Assembly (NCBI GenBank): GCA_045118155.1
Contig: JBGUXS010000060.1
Span: 1 to 36,266 of the forward strand
Direction: 5' to 3'
Length of the DNA stretch: 36,266 nucleotides
Origin: JBGUXS01 sp045118155
GTDB lineage: Bacteria > Pseudomonadota > Alphaproteobacteria > CAAHEQ01 > UBA3637
Shown here: piece by piece, positions 24,127-32,613 of the stretch
Numbering within the stretch: position 1 is the first letter of the stretch
Layout of the letters: the number at the start of each line of letters is the position of its first letter
Position numbers and translations under genes: made by a program
The notes under the pieces: model-generated
Told to the model about the DNA's origin: nothing
Databases searched by the model: none
What the model saw: only the letters and a program-made list of their open reading frames with translations

Positions 24127-25248
24127 TTATCCTTTGATAAAAATACGCGAAATTTTATTGCCAGGTAGGCGTTCTATTTGATCGGCCAATTCCAATCCCG
24201 TTAAGGTGATTTGAACAAGGGCTGTTGGCATCCCCGTTTCTTGAATCAGGGTGTCAACATCAATTGGCATTGTCCCAATTAGGTTAAGAATATGGGATTG
24301 AGCTTCAGATAATTCATTATCCGAATAAGGTTTTATTGGGGCAGGGGTAGTGGGTGATATGTTGTGTTCTGAAAAGTCAAAAGTCATTGTTTTTTCAAGA
24401 ACATCATAAACATCTTCTGGTGAACTTAATAGATGTGCCCCATTTTTGATTAAGTTATTCGTTCCGCGGAAACGAGGATCTAAAGGAAATCCTGGAACAG
24501 CAAAGATTTCTTTTCCTTGGTTTAATCCGAATTTGGCTGTATGTAAAGATCCTGAATCCATGGCAGCTTCTATGACCGCTACCCCCAAAGAAAGGCCAGA
24601 AATAATGCGGTTACGCATAGGAAAACGTCCAGGCCCCACAGGGGTACCGATTAAAAATTCAGAAACTAAACAGCCGTCTTGGGCGATTTTATTTTGAAGA
24701 TCTTCATTCCCTTTAGGATAGTATTTATCTAAAGGAGTTCCTAAAACTGCAACAGTTCGCCCCTTTGCTTCTAAGGCCCCCTCATGGGCTGCTGTGTCAA
24801 TACCGGATGCTAGTCCCGACACAATTGTATAGCCATAAGATGCTAATGTTTTTGCAAGGTGATGGGCAAAACGACTGCTGTTTAAAGTTGGAGTACGGGT
24901 TCCAACAATGGCTAGGGCCTTTCCATCTAAATAACGGGTGTTTCCTTTTGTGAACAAGATGATGGGGGAATCTTCATAAACGGCTAGGGATTTAGGATAA
25001 TCTTCTTGCCCTTTAAACAGAACATTTCCCCCCAAATTTTTTAAGGCTTCCATGGCCTTGGTATAAGTTGCTTCAGGAAGAACAGTCAAAGGACGTTTTC
25101 GCCCAGATTTCATACAAAAGACGGGCAAATTATCTAGTGCCTTTTCGGCCGATCCAAAATATTTTAGTAAATTGGCAAAAGTAATAGGACCGATCTTTTC
25201 ACTAAAAGCTAAACGTATCCACGCTTTTTGTTCTTGTGGTGACAACAT
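24127..25248 (-). CDS. dprA: DNA processing protein DprA
   Basis: Loads RecA onto incoming single-stranded DNA during transformation. The Rossmann-like core shows AIVGTRTPT (about 113), SGLASGIDTAAHEGAL (about 143), VLGTPLDKYYPKGN, FPMRNRIISGLS (about 208) and SGSLHTAKFGLNQGKEIFAVPG (about 232). The C-terminal 60 residues fit the winged-helix DprA extension. Its start and the plsY stop share one base (TAATG), so translation is coupled. No other competence gene is in the window. Confidence 0.95.
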   Translation of the reverse strand: MLSPQEQKAWIRLAFSEKIGPITFANLLKYFGSAEKALDNLPVFCMKSGRKRPLTVLPEATYTKAMEALKNLGGNVLFKGQEDYPKSLAVYEDSPIILFTKGNTRYLDGKALAIVGTRTPTLNSSRFAHHLAKTLASYGYTIVSGLASGIDTAAHEGALEAKGRTVAVLGTPLDKYYPKGNEDLQNKIAQDGCLVSEFLIGTPVGPGRFPMRNRIISGLSLGVAVIEAAMDSGSLHTAKFGLNQGKEIFAVPGFPLDPRFRGTNNLIKNGAHLLSSPEDVYDVLEKTMTFDFSEHNISPTTPAPIKPYSDNELSEAQSHILNLIGTMPIDVDTLIQETGMPTALVQITLTGLELADQIERLPGNKISRIFIKG

Positions 25249-25847
25249 TACTTTTTCCTTAATTGAATTTTTGTTTCAGTCCCAGCAAGTAAACGGGCAA
25301 TATTCTGTTTATGCCGATACAAACAAAGTAAGCAAAGACCCGTATAAAAAAAGCCCGCCATGGATGATGCCCCTAGAAAGGCATACAAAGGGGTCAACAA
25401 AAACATCGTAATAGCCCCTAAGGATGAATATTTTGTGAACTTCGCTGCCAATAACCATGTCAAGGCCGCTAAAAGGCCAATAAGTGGTGTCATAAAGACA
25501 AAAACCCCCAAGCAGGAAGCCACCCCTTTTCCCCCCTTGAATTTTAAATAAATAGGAAAAATGTGTCCTAAAACCCCGGCAGCACCGGCACAAAATCCAA
25601 AGAAAGGATTATGAAATAAATAAGTGCAGATCAAAGCCGCAATCCCTGCCTTTGAAGCATCTAATAAAACGGTCAAGAGGGCTAGTCCTTTATGGCCAGT
25701 TCGCAAAACATTGGTAGCCCCGATATTCCCAGAACCTATTTTGCGAATATCCCCCAATCCCGCTTTTTGTGTTAAGATAAGCCCAAAAGGAATTGACCCC
25801 AAAGCATATCCTAATAATATGCTGACTAAAAAAGCAAATGCATCCAT
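25248..25847 (-). CDS. plsY: Glycerol-3-phosphate acyltransferase PlsY
   Basis: Inner-membrane enzyme that transfers acyl from acyl-phosphate to glycerol-3-phosphate, the first step of phospholipid synthesis. 199 aa with five to seven helices and all three conserved motifs: GSIPFG plus GSGNIGATNVLR (about 17-47), GHIFPIYLKFKGGKGVA (about 93-109), and YRHKQNIARLLAGTE near the C-terminus. It lies in the plsY-dprA-topA order common in alphaproteobacteria, 15 bp after valS. Confidence 0.96.
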   Translation of the reverse strand: MDAFAFLVSILLGYALGSIPFGLILTQKAGLGDIRKIGSGNIGATNVLRTGHKGLALLTVLLDASKAGIAALICTYLFHNPFFGFCAGAAGVLGHIFPIYLKFKGGKGVASCLGVFVFMTPLIGLLAALTWLLAAKFTKYSSLGAITMFLLTPLYAFLGASSMAGFFYTGLCLLCLYRHKQNIARLLAGTETKIQLRKK

Positions 25848-25862
25848 GTTTCCCCCCCCTTT

Positions 25863-28445
25863 TTAAGTTGTTTCTCCAAAGACACAAGTATTAACGTGTA
25901 AGGATTCGTTTTCTTTAAAAGTAAGTGTTTGAATATTTCCAACGGCCTTGATATCTTCTTGAGCTGTTTCTAGAGATTTTCCAATAGAAGCTGGTCCTAA
26001 AAGTTCTAAGGTCATAATCGGAGTTTTCAAAGACTTTTGATGTGTCGCTTTTTCTTTACGAATGACATCTACAATCTGACAAACTTGCGTATAAAGGGTG
26101 GTATCAGTATCTACAAGCACTTCTTGTCCCGATGGATAAGATGTCCGATGCACAGAAATAATATCTTTTGCCCAAGGTCTTGTTTGCCAAATTTCTTCGG
26201 TAATGAAGACCAAAAATGGGGCAAACAAACGTGTGAGGGTATCTATGGTAAACATCAATGTTGCCACCGCCGATGTAGGATCGGCCCCATAAGCCCGTCC
26301 TTTGACGATTTCCAAGTAGTTATCACAGAAACTCCAAAAGCATTTTTCTATGTGTTCTAATGCAAAGGCATAGTCTGTATTTCCAAAGGCCTTATGAGCA
26401 TTTTGGGCGGTTTCTTGTAACACAGCCACCCAAGATTTATCTAATGGATTCGTGATGAGGGCTTGATAATCTGGTTTTAAGTTCAAACCGGATTTATCAT
26501 AAATCATATAGACAAATTTTGAGGCATTAAAGAATTTTAAAGCCAATTTACGCCCTTGTTCCATGACTTGTTCTTCAAAAGCCATGTCAATCCCCAATTT
26601 TGCCCGACCAGCCCAATAACGGACCGCATCCGATGAGTGTTTTTCCAATAAATCAATTGGGGTAACGACATTGCCTTTTGATTTACTCATCTTCTTACGA
26701 TCTGGATCCAAAATAAACCCACTGATGAAGGCATTTTTCCAAGGTTCAACCCCTTCATGGGCATAGGCTTTTAAAATTGTGTAAAAAGCCCATGTCCGAA
26801 TAATATCGTGGGCTTGGGGCCTCACATCAAATGGTAAAGACAGTTGATGATCCCCTTTTAATAAAGCCAAAGCAATTTGTGGGGTTAAAGAACTTGTTGC
26901 CCAAGTATCCATGACATCTTTATCCCCGACGAAACCACAAGGTTTTCCGCGTTGCGCCTCGGTATAACCGGTGGGAACGTCTGTCATTGGGTCAATGGGC
27001 AAACGATTTTCTTCAGCAAAAATAGGATTGTGATAGTCTATATTTCCTTTTTCATCCAAAGGATACCAAACAGGGAAAGGAACCCCAAAATATCGCTGAC
27101 GAGAAATACACCAATCTTGATTTAGACCATCCACCCACGCTTCGTAACGGATTTGCATGTGTTTAGGGATCCAATTGATTTTCCGTCCCATCTCAATCAG
27201 TTCTTTTTTATAGGGTAGGGTTGATACAAACCATTGACGGGTTGTGACGAATTCTAAGGGGGTATCCCCTTTTTCATAGAATTTAACGGGGTGGGTAATA
27301 GGCCGGGGTTCTGCCAACAGATCCCCGGATTCTCGTAATAAATCAACCATAATTTGACGGGCTTTTTTAATACGTTGACCCGCGACATGGGCGTACATAG
27401 CCTTGGCTTTTTCCGGATTGCGTGAGGTAAATGCCCCTTGTCCATAAGTAATATCTAAAAGACGACCGTTTTGCCCGATGATTTGTTTAATGGGTAGACC
27501 CGATTGTTTCCACCATGCCACGTCCGCCGCGTCCCCAAAGGTACAAACCATCATGATCCCTGTTCCTTTATCAATTTCGGCATGTTCCGAAGGGACAATG
27601 GGTACTTCAATATCAAACAAAGGAACTAAGGCCTTTTTCCCAAAATATTTTTGATAACGTTCATCATCTGGATGTGCCACTACGGCGATACAAGCTGGCA
27701 AAAATTCGGGCCGAGTTGTCGCAATGGTAAAGCACGTATCTTCTTCCCCCGCGACACGGAAACGAATATCGTGGAAAAAACCAGCAACTTCTCGGTCTTC
27801 AATTTCGGCCTGAGCAATGGCTGTCCAAGTTTCATCCCACATGGTCGGGGCTTCTTCTAAACGTACCCATCCTTTTTTGACAAGGTCTAAGAAAGATTTT
27901 TGTGATTCTTTGATGGCTAAAGGACTGATGGTTGAATACTTTAAATTCCAATCATAAGAATGCCCAATACGATGAAAGATATCTTCAAAAGCTTTTTCAT
28001 CCATTTCGGTTAGTTTGGCACAGGTTTCAATAAAGTTTTTACGGGAAATCTGTGTGCGTTCCCCTTCGGCCTTAGGGGTATGTGATGGAACAAAATCTGG
28101 ATCATAAGCTAAATCTGGATTACAGGTCACGTGATAGTAATTTTGAACCCGGCGTTCTGTGGGTAATCCATTATCATCCCATCCGATTGGATAAAAAACC
28201 TCTTTCCCATTCATCCGTTGGTATCTGGCCACGATATCGGTTTGGGTGTAAGAAAAAATATGCCCGATATGTAAAGAACCAGAGACCGTCGGTGGGGGCG
28301 TATCAATGGCAAAAATCTTTGCCCGTGGAACATTTTGATTAAAAGTATAGGTGTGGGCGTTTTCCCAATAATTCATACACCGAGATTCAATTTCAAAGGC
28401 GTTAAATTTAGCATCTAAGCCCAAGGTTTCTTTATAAGTTGTCAT
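25863..28445 (-). CDS. valS: Valyl-tRNA synthetase, short subtype
   Basis: Class Ia synthetase that charges tRNA-Val. The signature PPPTVSGSLHIGH ends in HIGH (59-62), and KMSKSKGNVV is at about 585; the editing domain lies between (TTRPEFLPACIAVVAHPDD, about 243). GWDDNGLPTERRVQN marks the subtype found in Rickettsia and some actinobacteria rather than the E. coli form. At 860 aa it lacks the C-terminal coiled-coil arm of the roughly 950 aa form. The ATG follows AAAAGGATGAAAG. Confidence 0.95.
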   Translation of the reverse strand: MTTYKETLGLDAKFNAFEIESRCMNYWENAHTYTFNQNVPRAKIFAIDTPPPTVSGSLHIGHIFSYTQTDIVARYQRMNGKEVFYPIGWDDNGLPTERRVQNYYHVTCNPDLAYDPDFVPSHTPKAEGERTQISRKNFIETCAKLTEMDEKAFEDIFHRIGHSYDWNLKYSTISPLAIKESQKSFLDLVKKGWVRLEEAPTMWDETWTAIAQAEIEDREVAGFFHDIRFRVAGEEDTCFTIATTRPEFLPACIAVVAHPDDERYQKYFGKKALVPLFDIEVPIVPSEHAEIDKGTGIMMVCTFGDAADVAWWKQSGLPIKQIIGQNGRLLDITYGQGAFTSRNPEKAKAMYAHVAGQRIKKARQIMVDLLRESGDLLAEPRPITHPVKFYEKGDTPLEFVTTRQWFVSTLPYKKELIEMGRKINWIPKHMQIRYEAWVDGLNQDWCISRQRYFGVPFPVWYPLDEKGNIDYHNPIFAEENRLPIDPMTDVPTGYTEAQRGKPCGFVGDKDVMDTWATSSLTPQIALALLKGDHQLSLPFDVRPQAHDIIRTWAFYTILKAYAHEGVEPWKNAFISGFILDPDRKKMSKSKGNVVTPIDLLEKHSSDAVRYWAGRAKLGIDMAFEEQVMEQGRKLALKFFNASKFVYMIYDKSGLNLKPDYQALITNPLDKSWVAVLQETAQNAHKAFGNTDYAFALEHIEKCFWSFCDNYLEIVKGRAYGADPTSAVATLMFTIDTLTRLFAPFLVFITEEIWQTRPWAKDIISVHRTSYPSGQEVLVDTDTTLYTQVCQIVDVIRKEKATHQKSLKTPIMTLELLGPASIGKSLETAQEDIKAVGNIQTLTFKENESLHVNTCVFGETT

Positions 28446-28474
28446 CTTTCATCCTTTTTGCAAAAATTTTTCTT

Positions 28475-28503
28475 ACCATACGCCCCTTTTTCATAAAAAG
28501 CAA
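28475..28503 (-). promoter_or_regulatory. Promoter of valS-plsY-dprA-topA
   Basis: Minus strand: TTGCTT, 17 bp, TATGGT, with the start expected about 22 nt before the valS ATG. The four genes downstream have gaps of at most 15 bp, so they probably form one transcript. Confidence 0.5.
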
Positions 28504-28573
28504 TGAAAAAAGTCAGGGAAAATTTTTTTTAAGGTTTCCTTTAAAAGAAAAAAAAGGCGCATGCAAAAAAAAC

Positions 28574-28602
28574 TTGCACTTTAATCAAAAAAAGAGTACA
28601 AT
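28574..28602 (+). promoter_or_regulatory. Promoter of rpsB-tsf
   Basis: TTGCAC, 17 bp, TACAAT, a good sigma70 match. Expected start near 28609, leaving a 118 nt leader before rpsB. Confidence 0.65.
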
Positions 28603-28608
28603 AACCCC

Positions 28609-28726
28609 TGTCGTTGTTAAAACGGCAAATTCACATGCGGTCTTTAAGGGCGTCAAAGCTCTTTCCGGTGTAGGTAACTATATCATTTGGATCGCAGAGG
28701 TTTAACCGGAAAATGAAAGGATAAAA
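28609..28726 (+). promoter_or_regulatory. Structured rpsB leader, possible S2 autoregulation site
   Basis: An untranslated leader of about 118 nt. TTTCCGGT (28662-28669) and ACCGGAAA (28705-28712) are perfectly complementary and enclose 35 nt; the stem closes a few bases before the GAAAGGAT ribosome site. Ribosomal protein S2 controls its own mRNA leader in other bacteria, so the same is plausible here. I cannot confirm a match to a known leader family. Confidence 0.5.
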
Positions 28727-29500
28727 ATGACTCTTCCGACAATTACAATGCGTCAGCTGATTGAAGCAGGTGTGCATTTTGGGCATAATGCCCGGCGCTG
28801 GAATCCTAAAATGGCCCCTTATATCTATGGGACACGGGATGGGATTCATATTTTAGATTTAACGCAAACTGTCCCCGTTTTGTATCGGGCATTAGAGGCT
28901 TTGAAAGAAGTCGCCGCCAAGGGGGGAAAGGTTTTGTTTGTGGCTTCTAAACCGCAAGCCCAAGAGATTGTGGCAGAAGCGGCAAAAAGCTGTGGCCAAT
29001 ATTATGTGAACCACCGGTGGCTTGGGGGGATGTTAACCAACTGGAAAACCATTTCCACGAGCATTAAGCGTTTGAAAGAATTGGATAAGAAATTTGAAGA
29101 AAACGCTTTGGATGGTTTAACCAAGAAAGAAAAATTGAATTTATCTCGGGAACGGGAAAAGTTAACGGCTGTTTTGGGCGGTATTCAAGATATGAATGGA
29201 CGCCCCGATATGGTGTTTGTGATTGATGTCCCTAAAGAATCCTTGGCCGTGACAGAGGCTAAACGCCTAAATATCCCTGTGGTGGCAATTTGTGATTCTA
29301 ATGCCAATCCAGATGGAATTGCTTACCCAATTCCTGGGAATGACGATGCTATTAAGGCGATTCGTCTTTATTGTTCCTTGGTTTCATCCGCTATTTTGGA
29401 AGGGATTCAAGCCGAATTAAAATCCCAAGGGGTTGATTTAGGCCAAGTGGAACAAATTGAAGAAACTGTTCTAGAAGAAACTGCCCCCGTGCAGGAATAA
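28727..29500 (+). CDS. rpsB: 30S ribosomal protein S2
   Basis: Small-subunit protein S2, 257 aa. It shows MRQLIEAGVHFGHNARRWNPKM at the start, then FVASKPQAQEIV, NHRWLGGMLTNWKTI (about 96-110), a coiled-coil insertion of about 40 residues, PDMVFVIDVPKE and PVVAICDSNANPDGI. The last 25 residues are an acidic tail. First gene of rpsB-tsf. Confidence 0.98.
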   Translation: MTLPTITMRQLIEAGVHFGHNARRWNPKMAPYIYGTRDGIHILDLTQTVPVLYRALEALKEVAAKGGKVLFVASKPQAQEIVAEAAKSCGQYYVNHRWLGGMLTNWKTISTSIKRLKELDKKFEENALDGLTKKEKLNLSREREKLTAVLGGIQDMNGRPDMVFVIDVPKESLAVTEAKRLNIPVVAICDSNANPDGIAYPIPGNDDAIKAIRLYCSLVSSAILEGIQAELKSQGVDLGQVEQIEETVLEETAPVQE

Positions 29501-29508
29501 TAAAATAA

Positions 29509-29535
29509 GGGGGGAGAGGGGGCTCCCCTTTTTTT
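29509..29535 (+). terminator. Intercistronic terminator/attenuator between rpsB and tsf
   Basis: GGGGAG/CTCCCC stem with a six-base G-rich loop, followed directly by T7. Because tsf has no clear promoter of its own, this probably ends only part of the transcripts and sets the S2 to EF-Ts ratio. Confidence 0.65.
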
Positions 29536-29551
29536 GAAAAAAGGAGAATCT

Positions 29552-30469
29552 ATGGAAATTACAGCTGGACTTGTTAAAGAACTGCGTGAAAAAACGGGCG
29601 CAGGGATGATGGAATGCAAAAAAGCCTTGACGGAAGTTAATGGTAATTTGGAAGATGCTATTGACTATTTGCGTAAAAAAGGGCTTTCTGTGGCGGCTAA
29701 AAAATCTGGCCGGATTGCCTCACAGGGACTTGTCGGGGTTAAGACAAGTGGGAAAAAAGGAACGGTGTTGGAACTCAATTCTGAAACCGATTTCGTGGCT
29801 AGAAACGAAGAATTCCAAAATTTTGTACGTGATGTTTTGACCTTAGCTGAAGAAAATGCTGGGGATATAGAGGCCGTTAAAAAAGCCGTTTTGAATGGAA
29901 AAACGGTGGAAGAAACATTAACCGCTTTGATTGCTAAAATCGGTGAAAATATGAATTTGCGCCGGACACAACAAATCGCAGTAGATCAAGGGGTGGTAAC
30001 CTCTTATGTTCACACGGCAGCGGCCCCGAATTTAGGACGTATCGGCGTTTTGGTTGGTGTTGAAAGTACTGGGAAAGAAGAAGTTTTACAAGAACTTGGT
30101 AAAAAAATTGCGATGCATATTGCGGCTTCTGCTCCTAAATTTTTGGACATCGCTGATGTGGATGAAGCTTCTTTAACCCGTGAAAAGAACGTGTTAATGG
30201 AACAAGCTAGGGCCTCAGGTAAACCAGAAGCCATCATTGAAAAAATGATTGAAGGGCGGATTCGGAAGTATTATGAAGAAGTTGTTCTTTTGGAACAACC
30301 CTTTATTATGGATGCCGATAAAAAAGTTCGTCAGATTGTGGCAGATGCTGAAAAAGAAGCTGGTGCCCCTGTTAAAATCAAGGCGTTTGTTAGCTATGTT
30401 TTAGGGGATGGTCTTGAAAAGAAAGAAGAAAACTTTGCCGAAGAAGTAAATAAACAACTTGGTAAATAA
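29552..30469 (+). CDS. tsf: Elongation factor Ts
   Basis: Guanine nucleotide exchange factor for EF-Tu. 305 aa. The N-terminal UBA-like domain reads LVKELREKTGAGMMECKKAL, then SGRIASQGLVGV, the core ELNSETDFVARNEEF (about 75) and the C-terminal core ending QPFIMDADKKVRQIV. The ATG at 29552 was chosen because it follows AAAGGAGAATCT and matches the usual EF-Ts beginning. pyrH and frr, which often follow, are absent; a terminator ends the unit. Confidence 0.98.
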   Translation: MEITAGLVKELREKTGAGMMECKKALTEVNGNLEDAIDYLRKKGLSVAAKKSGRIASQGLVGVKTSGKKGTVLELNSETDFVARNEEFQNFVRDVLTLAEENAGDIEAVKKAVLNGKTVEETLTALIAKIGENMNLRRTQQIAVDQGVVTSYVHTAAAPNLGRIGVLVGVESTGKEEVLQELGKKIAMHIAASAPKFLDIADVDEASLTREKNVLMEQARASGKPEAIIEKMIEGRIRKYYEEVVLLEQPFIMDADKKVRQIVADAEKEAGAPVKIKAFVSYVLGDGLEKKEENFAEEVNKQLGK

Positions 30470-30485
30470 TTTTCTAAATAAAACA

Positions 30486-30514
30486 AAAAGCGGGGTTTTA
30501 GCCCCGCTTTTTTT
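30486..30514. terminator. Bidirectional rho-independent terminator
   Basis: AAAAGCGGGG, TTTTAG loop, CCCCGCTTTTTTT. It ends tsf on the plus strand and the glycosyltransferase on the minus strand, whose stop codon lies within the T-tract. Confidence 0.92.
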
Positions 30515-31298
30515 ATTTATAAAGGGGATCATTGATGTGTGTTAAATGATCATGTTCTATGGCTTTGGCAATTTTTAAGTAACGACAAAAGGCTAAATTC
30601 ATGGCATAAGAAAATCCCCAAAAACCATTGAAACAATGGCGTTTTATAAAATAGTAAATAAAAAATTGCCTAGGGAATTCTGTGATGAGCCGTAAAAGGG
30701 AATAATGTCTTCCTTTTTTTAAAGCAGTTTTTTGAACTTCATCTGAATAATAATTTAGTTTGCGGATATGATGTGAAATCCCCTGATAGGAATAATGATA
30801 AACCAATCCCTTAAAGCCCCCTAAGGGGGTGTTCTTGTCAAAGCATAGGCGATCTTCCGTCAGGGCTTTTGCTGGCATCTTGGCCGCGTTTTTATGATAA
30901 AACCGTGGAATATAGTATTTTTTGACCAGAGTATTTGGTTTTTTGAATCCGGGAAACATATCGGCAATGTACAGGCAATAAATCTGAAAGCGTGGCGTAC
31001 TTTTTTTTAGTTCTAGAATTTCTTTGATAAGATCGGGGGATAAGGTTTCATCGGCATCTAATTGTAAACGCCAATCGTATTGACATAAACTTTCGGCAAA
31101 AGCTTTCTGGGCGGCATAACTTTCCCAAGGATGGTGAGTAAATTTTGCCCCATATTTTAAAGCAATATCTTTTGTTTTATCCGTGGAACCACTATCTATG
31201 ATAATGATTTCATCTGCAATTTGATGGATGGCTTTTAAGGTGCGTTCAAGACGTTTTTCTTCGTTACAAGTAACCATATAGACCGATAATTTGAACAT
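30513..31298 (-). CDS. Family 2 glycosyltransferase (LPS core type)
   Basis: 261 aa cytosolic GT-A enzyme. It starts KLSVYMVTCNEEKRLERTL, then DEIIIIDSGSTDKT (nucleotide-sugar binding, about 29-42), HHPWESYAAQKAFAE and LQLDADETLSPDL with the DxD-like motif (about 81-85). The arrangement resembles KdtX/WaaE-type glucosyltransferases of lipopolysaccharide core synthesis; the exact acceptor is unknown. The C-terminal part has basic/aromatic membrane-associating stretches (RQFFIYYFIKRH). The start at 31298 follows AAAGGGATTTTT. The gene is divergent from chrA. Confidence 0.85.
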   Translation of the reverse strand: MFKLSVYMVTCNEEKRLERTLKAIHQIADEIIIIDSGSTDKTKDIALKYGAKFTHHPWESYAAQKAFAESLCQYDWRLQLDADETLSPDLIKEILELKKSTPRFQIYCLYIADMFPGFKKPNTLVKKYYIPRFYHKNAAKMPAKALTEDRLCFDKNTPLGGFKGLVYHYSYQGISHHIRKLNYYSDEVQKTALKKGRHYSLLRLITEFPRQFFIYYFIKRHCFNGFWGFSYAMNLAFCRYLKIAKAIEHDHLTHINDPLYK

Positions 31299-31330
31299 AA
31301 AAATCCCTTTCATTTTTAATCTTATATTTT

Positions 31331-31358
31331 AGCATACAGTTTTTTCTGGATTTGACAA
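31331..31358 (-). promoter_or_regulatory. Promoter of the glycosyltransferase, overlapping the chrA promoter
   Basis: Minus strand: TTGTCA (31353-31358), 16 bp, TATGCT (31331-31336). Its -35 lies almost exactly on the -35 of the opposite promoter. Confidence 0.5.
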
Positions 31359-31379
31359 GTAAAAGAAAAGGGGTATACT
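31352..31379 (+). promoter_or_regulatory. Promoter of the chrA pair
   Basis: TTGACA, 16 bp, TATACT. The -10 ends 6 nt before the ATG at 31386, so a leaderless transcript is expected. Confidence 0.65.
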
Positions 31380-31385
31380 TCGGGT

Positions 31386-31958
31386 ATGGCACGTAAACTA
31401 TCAACCATAAGGATTCTGATCCTATTATTTGTTTCATTTTTTAAAATTGCCCTGTTCGTCGTAGGGGGGGGATTGGCTATGGTGCCGGTTATAGAAGATG
31501 TTTTTGTTCGGGAAAAAAAGCTGTTAAAAGAAAAAGATATCTTGGATATGATTGCTATTATGCAGACTATGCCAGGGATGTTGGCTGTGAACGCTGCAAT
31601 TTGTGTGGGGTACAAGTTAGCGGGTTTAAAGGGGGCCGTTGTTTCGGTGATAGGGGTGATTATGCCTTCAATTGCTATCATTATGTTAATTGCGGCGTTA
31701 TTTATGAATTTGGATGTCAAGAATCCCCATATATTGATGATGTTTTCTTGTGTCAGGGCTTGTGTGGTGGCGGTTTTTTTAGGAACGGCTTATCGGCTTT
31801 TTAAAAATGCCGTTCATTCTTTGTTTGATTATGTCTTTTTGGTTGGATTTGTCGTGGCTTTAATGTGCGGAGTTTCCCAAATTAAATTGATTTTATTGTC
31901 TATGCCGATTGGGTGGGGGTATGTACTCTATTGGCGTTTTAGAATGAGGCGTAAATGA
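31386..31958 (+). CDS. chrA: Chromate transporter, first half (short CHR)
   Basis: 190 aa membrane protein of the CHR family, single-domain type. The conserved N-terminal block is FFKIALFVVGGGLAMVPVIEDVFV, then IMQTMPGMLAVNAAICVGYKLAGLKGA (about 58-84), and about four to six hydrophobic helices. Short CHR proteins work as pairs of unlike halves. The ATG has no Shine-Dalgarno. The next gene overlaps by 4 bp. CHR proteins export chromate in some bacteria, but the physiological substrate here is unproven. Confidence 0.88.
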   Translation: MARKLSTIRILILLFVSFFKIALFVVGGGLAMVPVIEDVFVREKKLLKEKDILDMIAIMQTMPGMLAVNAAICVGYKLAGLKGAVVSVIGVIMPSIAIIMLIAALFMNLDVKNPHILMMFSCVRACVVAVFLGTAYRLFKNAVHSLFDYVFLVGFVVALMCGVSQIKLILLSMPIGWGYVLYWRFRMRRK

Positions 31959-32554
31959 CATTATTGGCCTTATATTTTCAATTTTTTAAATTTGGTTCTT
32001 TGGCTTTTGGGGGTGGATACACGATTTTCCCCTTATTGTTTGATACATTTGTGACAAAAACTCAGATGTTTACAGCTGATGCTTTTGGGAATTTGGTTTC
32101 TATTGCCCAAATGACCCCAGGACCTGTCACGATTAATGTGGCGACCTTTGTTGGGTTTCTTAAAGGAGGGGCTTGGGCATCTATTATTGCAAGTTTAGGC
32201 CTTATTTCACCTTCCCTTATTTTTACGGGATTGGCTCTATTTTTAATGAAAAAATATCGTAACAGTTGGTTCGTTCAGGGATTTTTAAAAGGGGCCCATT
32301 TAGTGGCATTGATTATGATCTTATATACCATTGTTTTATTTATGAATATGTCTATTTTCCCAGAACCTTGGCCCCTTTCTGATATTTTTAAAACGATTAC
32401 TTCTGGATATTTTGTGGGGCCAAAAGGTTATCATGTCAATTGGTTGGAATTAGCCGTGGTGATCGTGGCGTTTATTCTGATGCAAAAGAAAATCCCCGTG
32501 ACACGTTTATTGCTGGGGGCGGCATTGTTTGGTTTGGGGATTAGTTTCCTTTAA
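31955..32554 (+). CDS. chrA: Chromate transporter, second half (short CHR)
   Basis: 199 aa partner of the preceding gene. The block FFKFGSLAFGGGYTIFPLLFDTFV is followed by SIAQMTPGPVTINVATFVGFLKGGAWAS (about 48-75), with the PGP motif typical of this half, and hydrophobic helices to the end. Translationally coupled with the first half by an ATGA overlap. Confidence 0.88.
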   Translation: MTLLALYFQFFKFGSLAFGGGYTIFPLLFDTFVTKTQMFTADAFGNLVSIAQMTPGPVTINVATFVGFLKGGAWASIIASLGLISPSLIFTGLALFLMKKYRNSWFVQGFLKGAHLVALIMILYTIVLFMNMSIFPEPWPLSDIFKTITSGYFVGPKGYHVNWLELAVVIVAFILMQKKIPVTRLLLGAALFGLGISFL

Positions 32555-32561
32555 ATAATAA

Positions 32562-32590
32562 TTGATTTTTGGCTAAAATGATGCTAAATT
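32562..32590 (+). promoter_or_regulatory. Promoter of the ELM1-like gene
   Basis: TTGATT, 17 bp, TAAATT, about 23 bp before the ATG at 32614, which has an AAGGATCAAGA ribosome site. Confidence 0.45.
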
Positions 32591-32613
32591 AGAGGCGTTT
32601 TTAAGGATCAAGA

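Noticed and set aside
25309..25593. Alternative frames inside plsY
   Set aside because: PlsY motifs are intact in the main frame; the others are overlaps.
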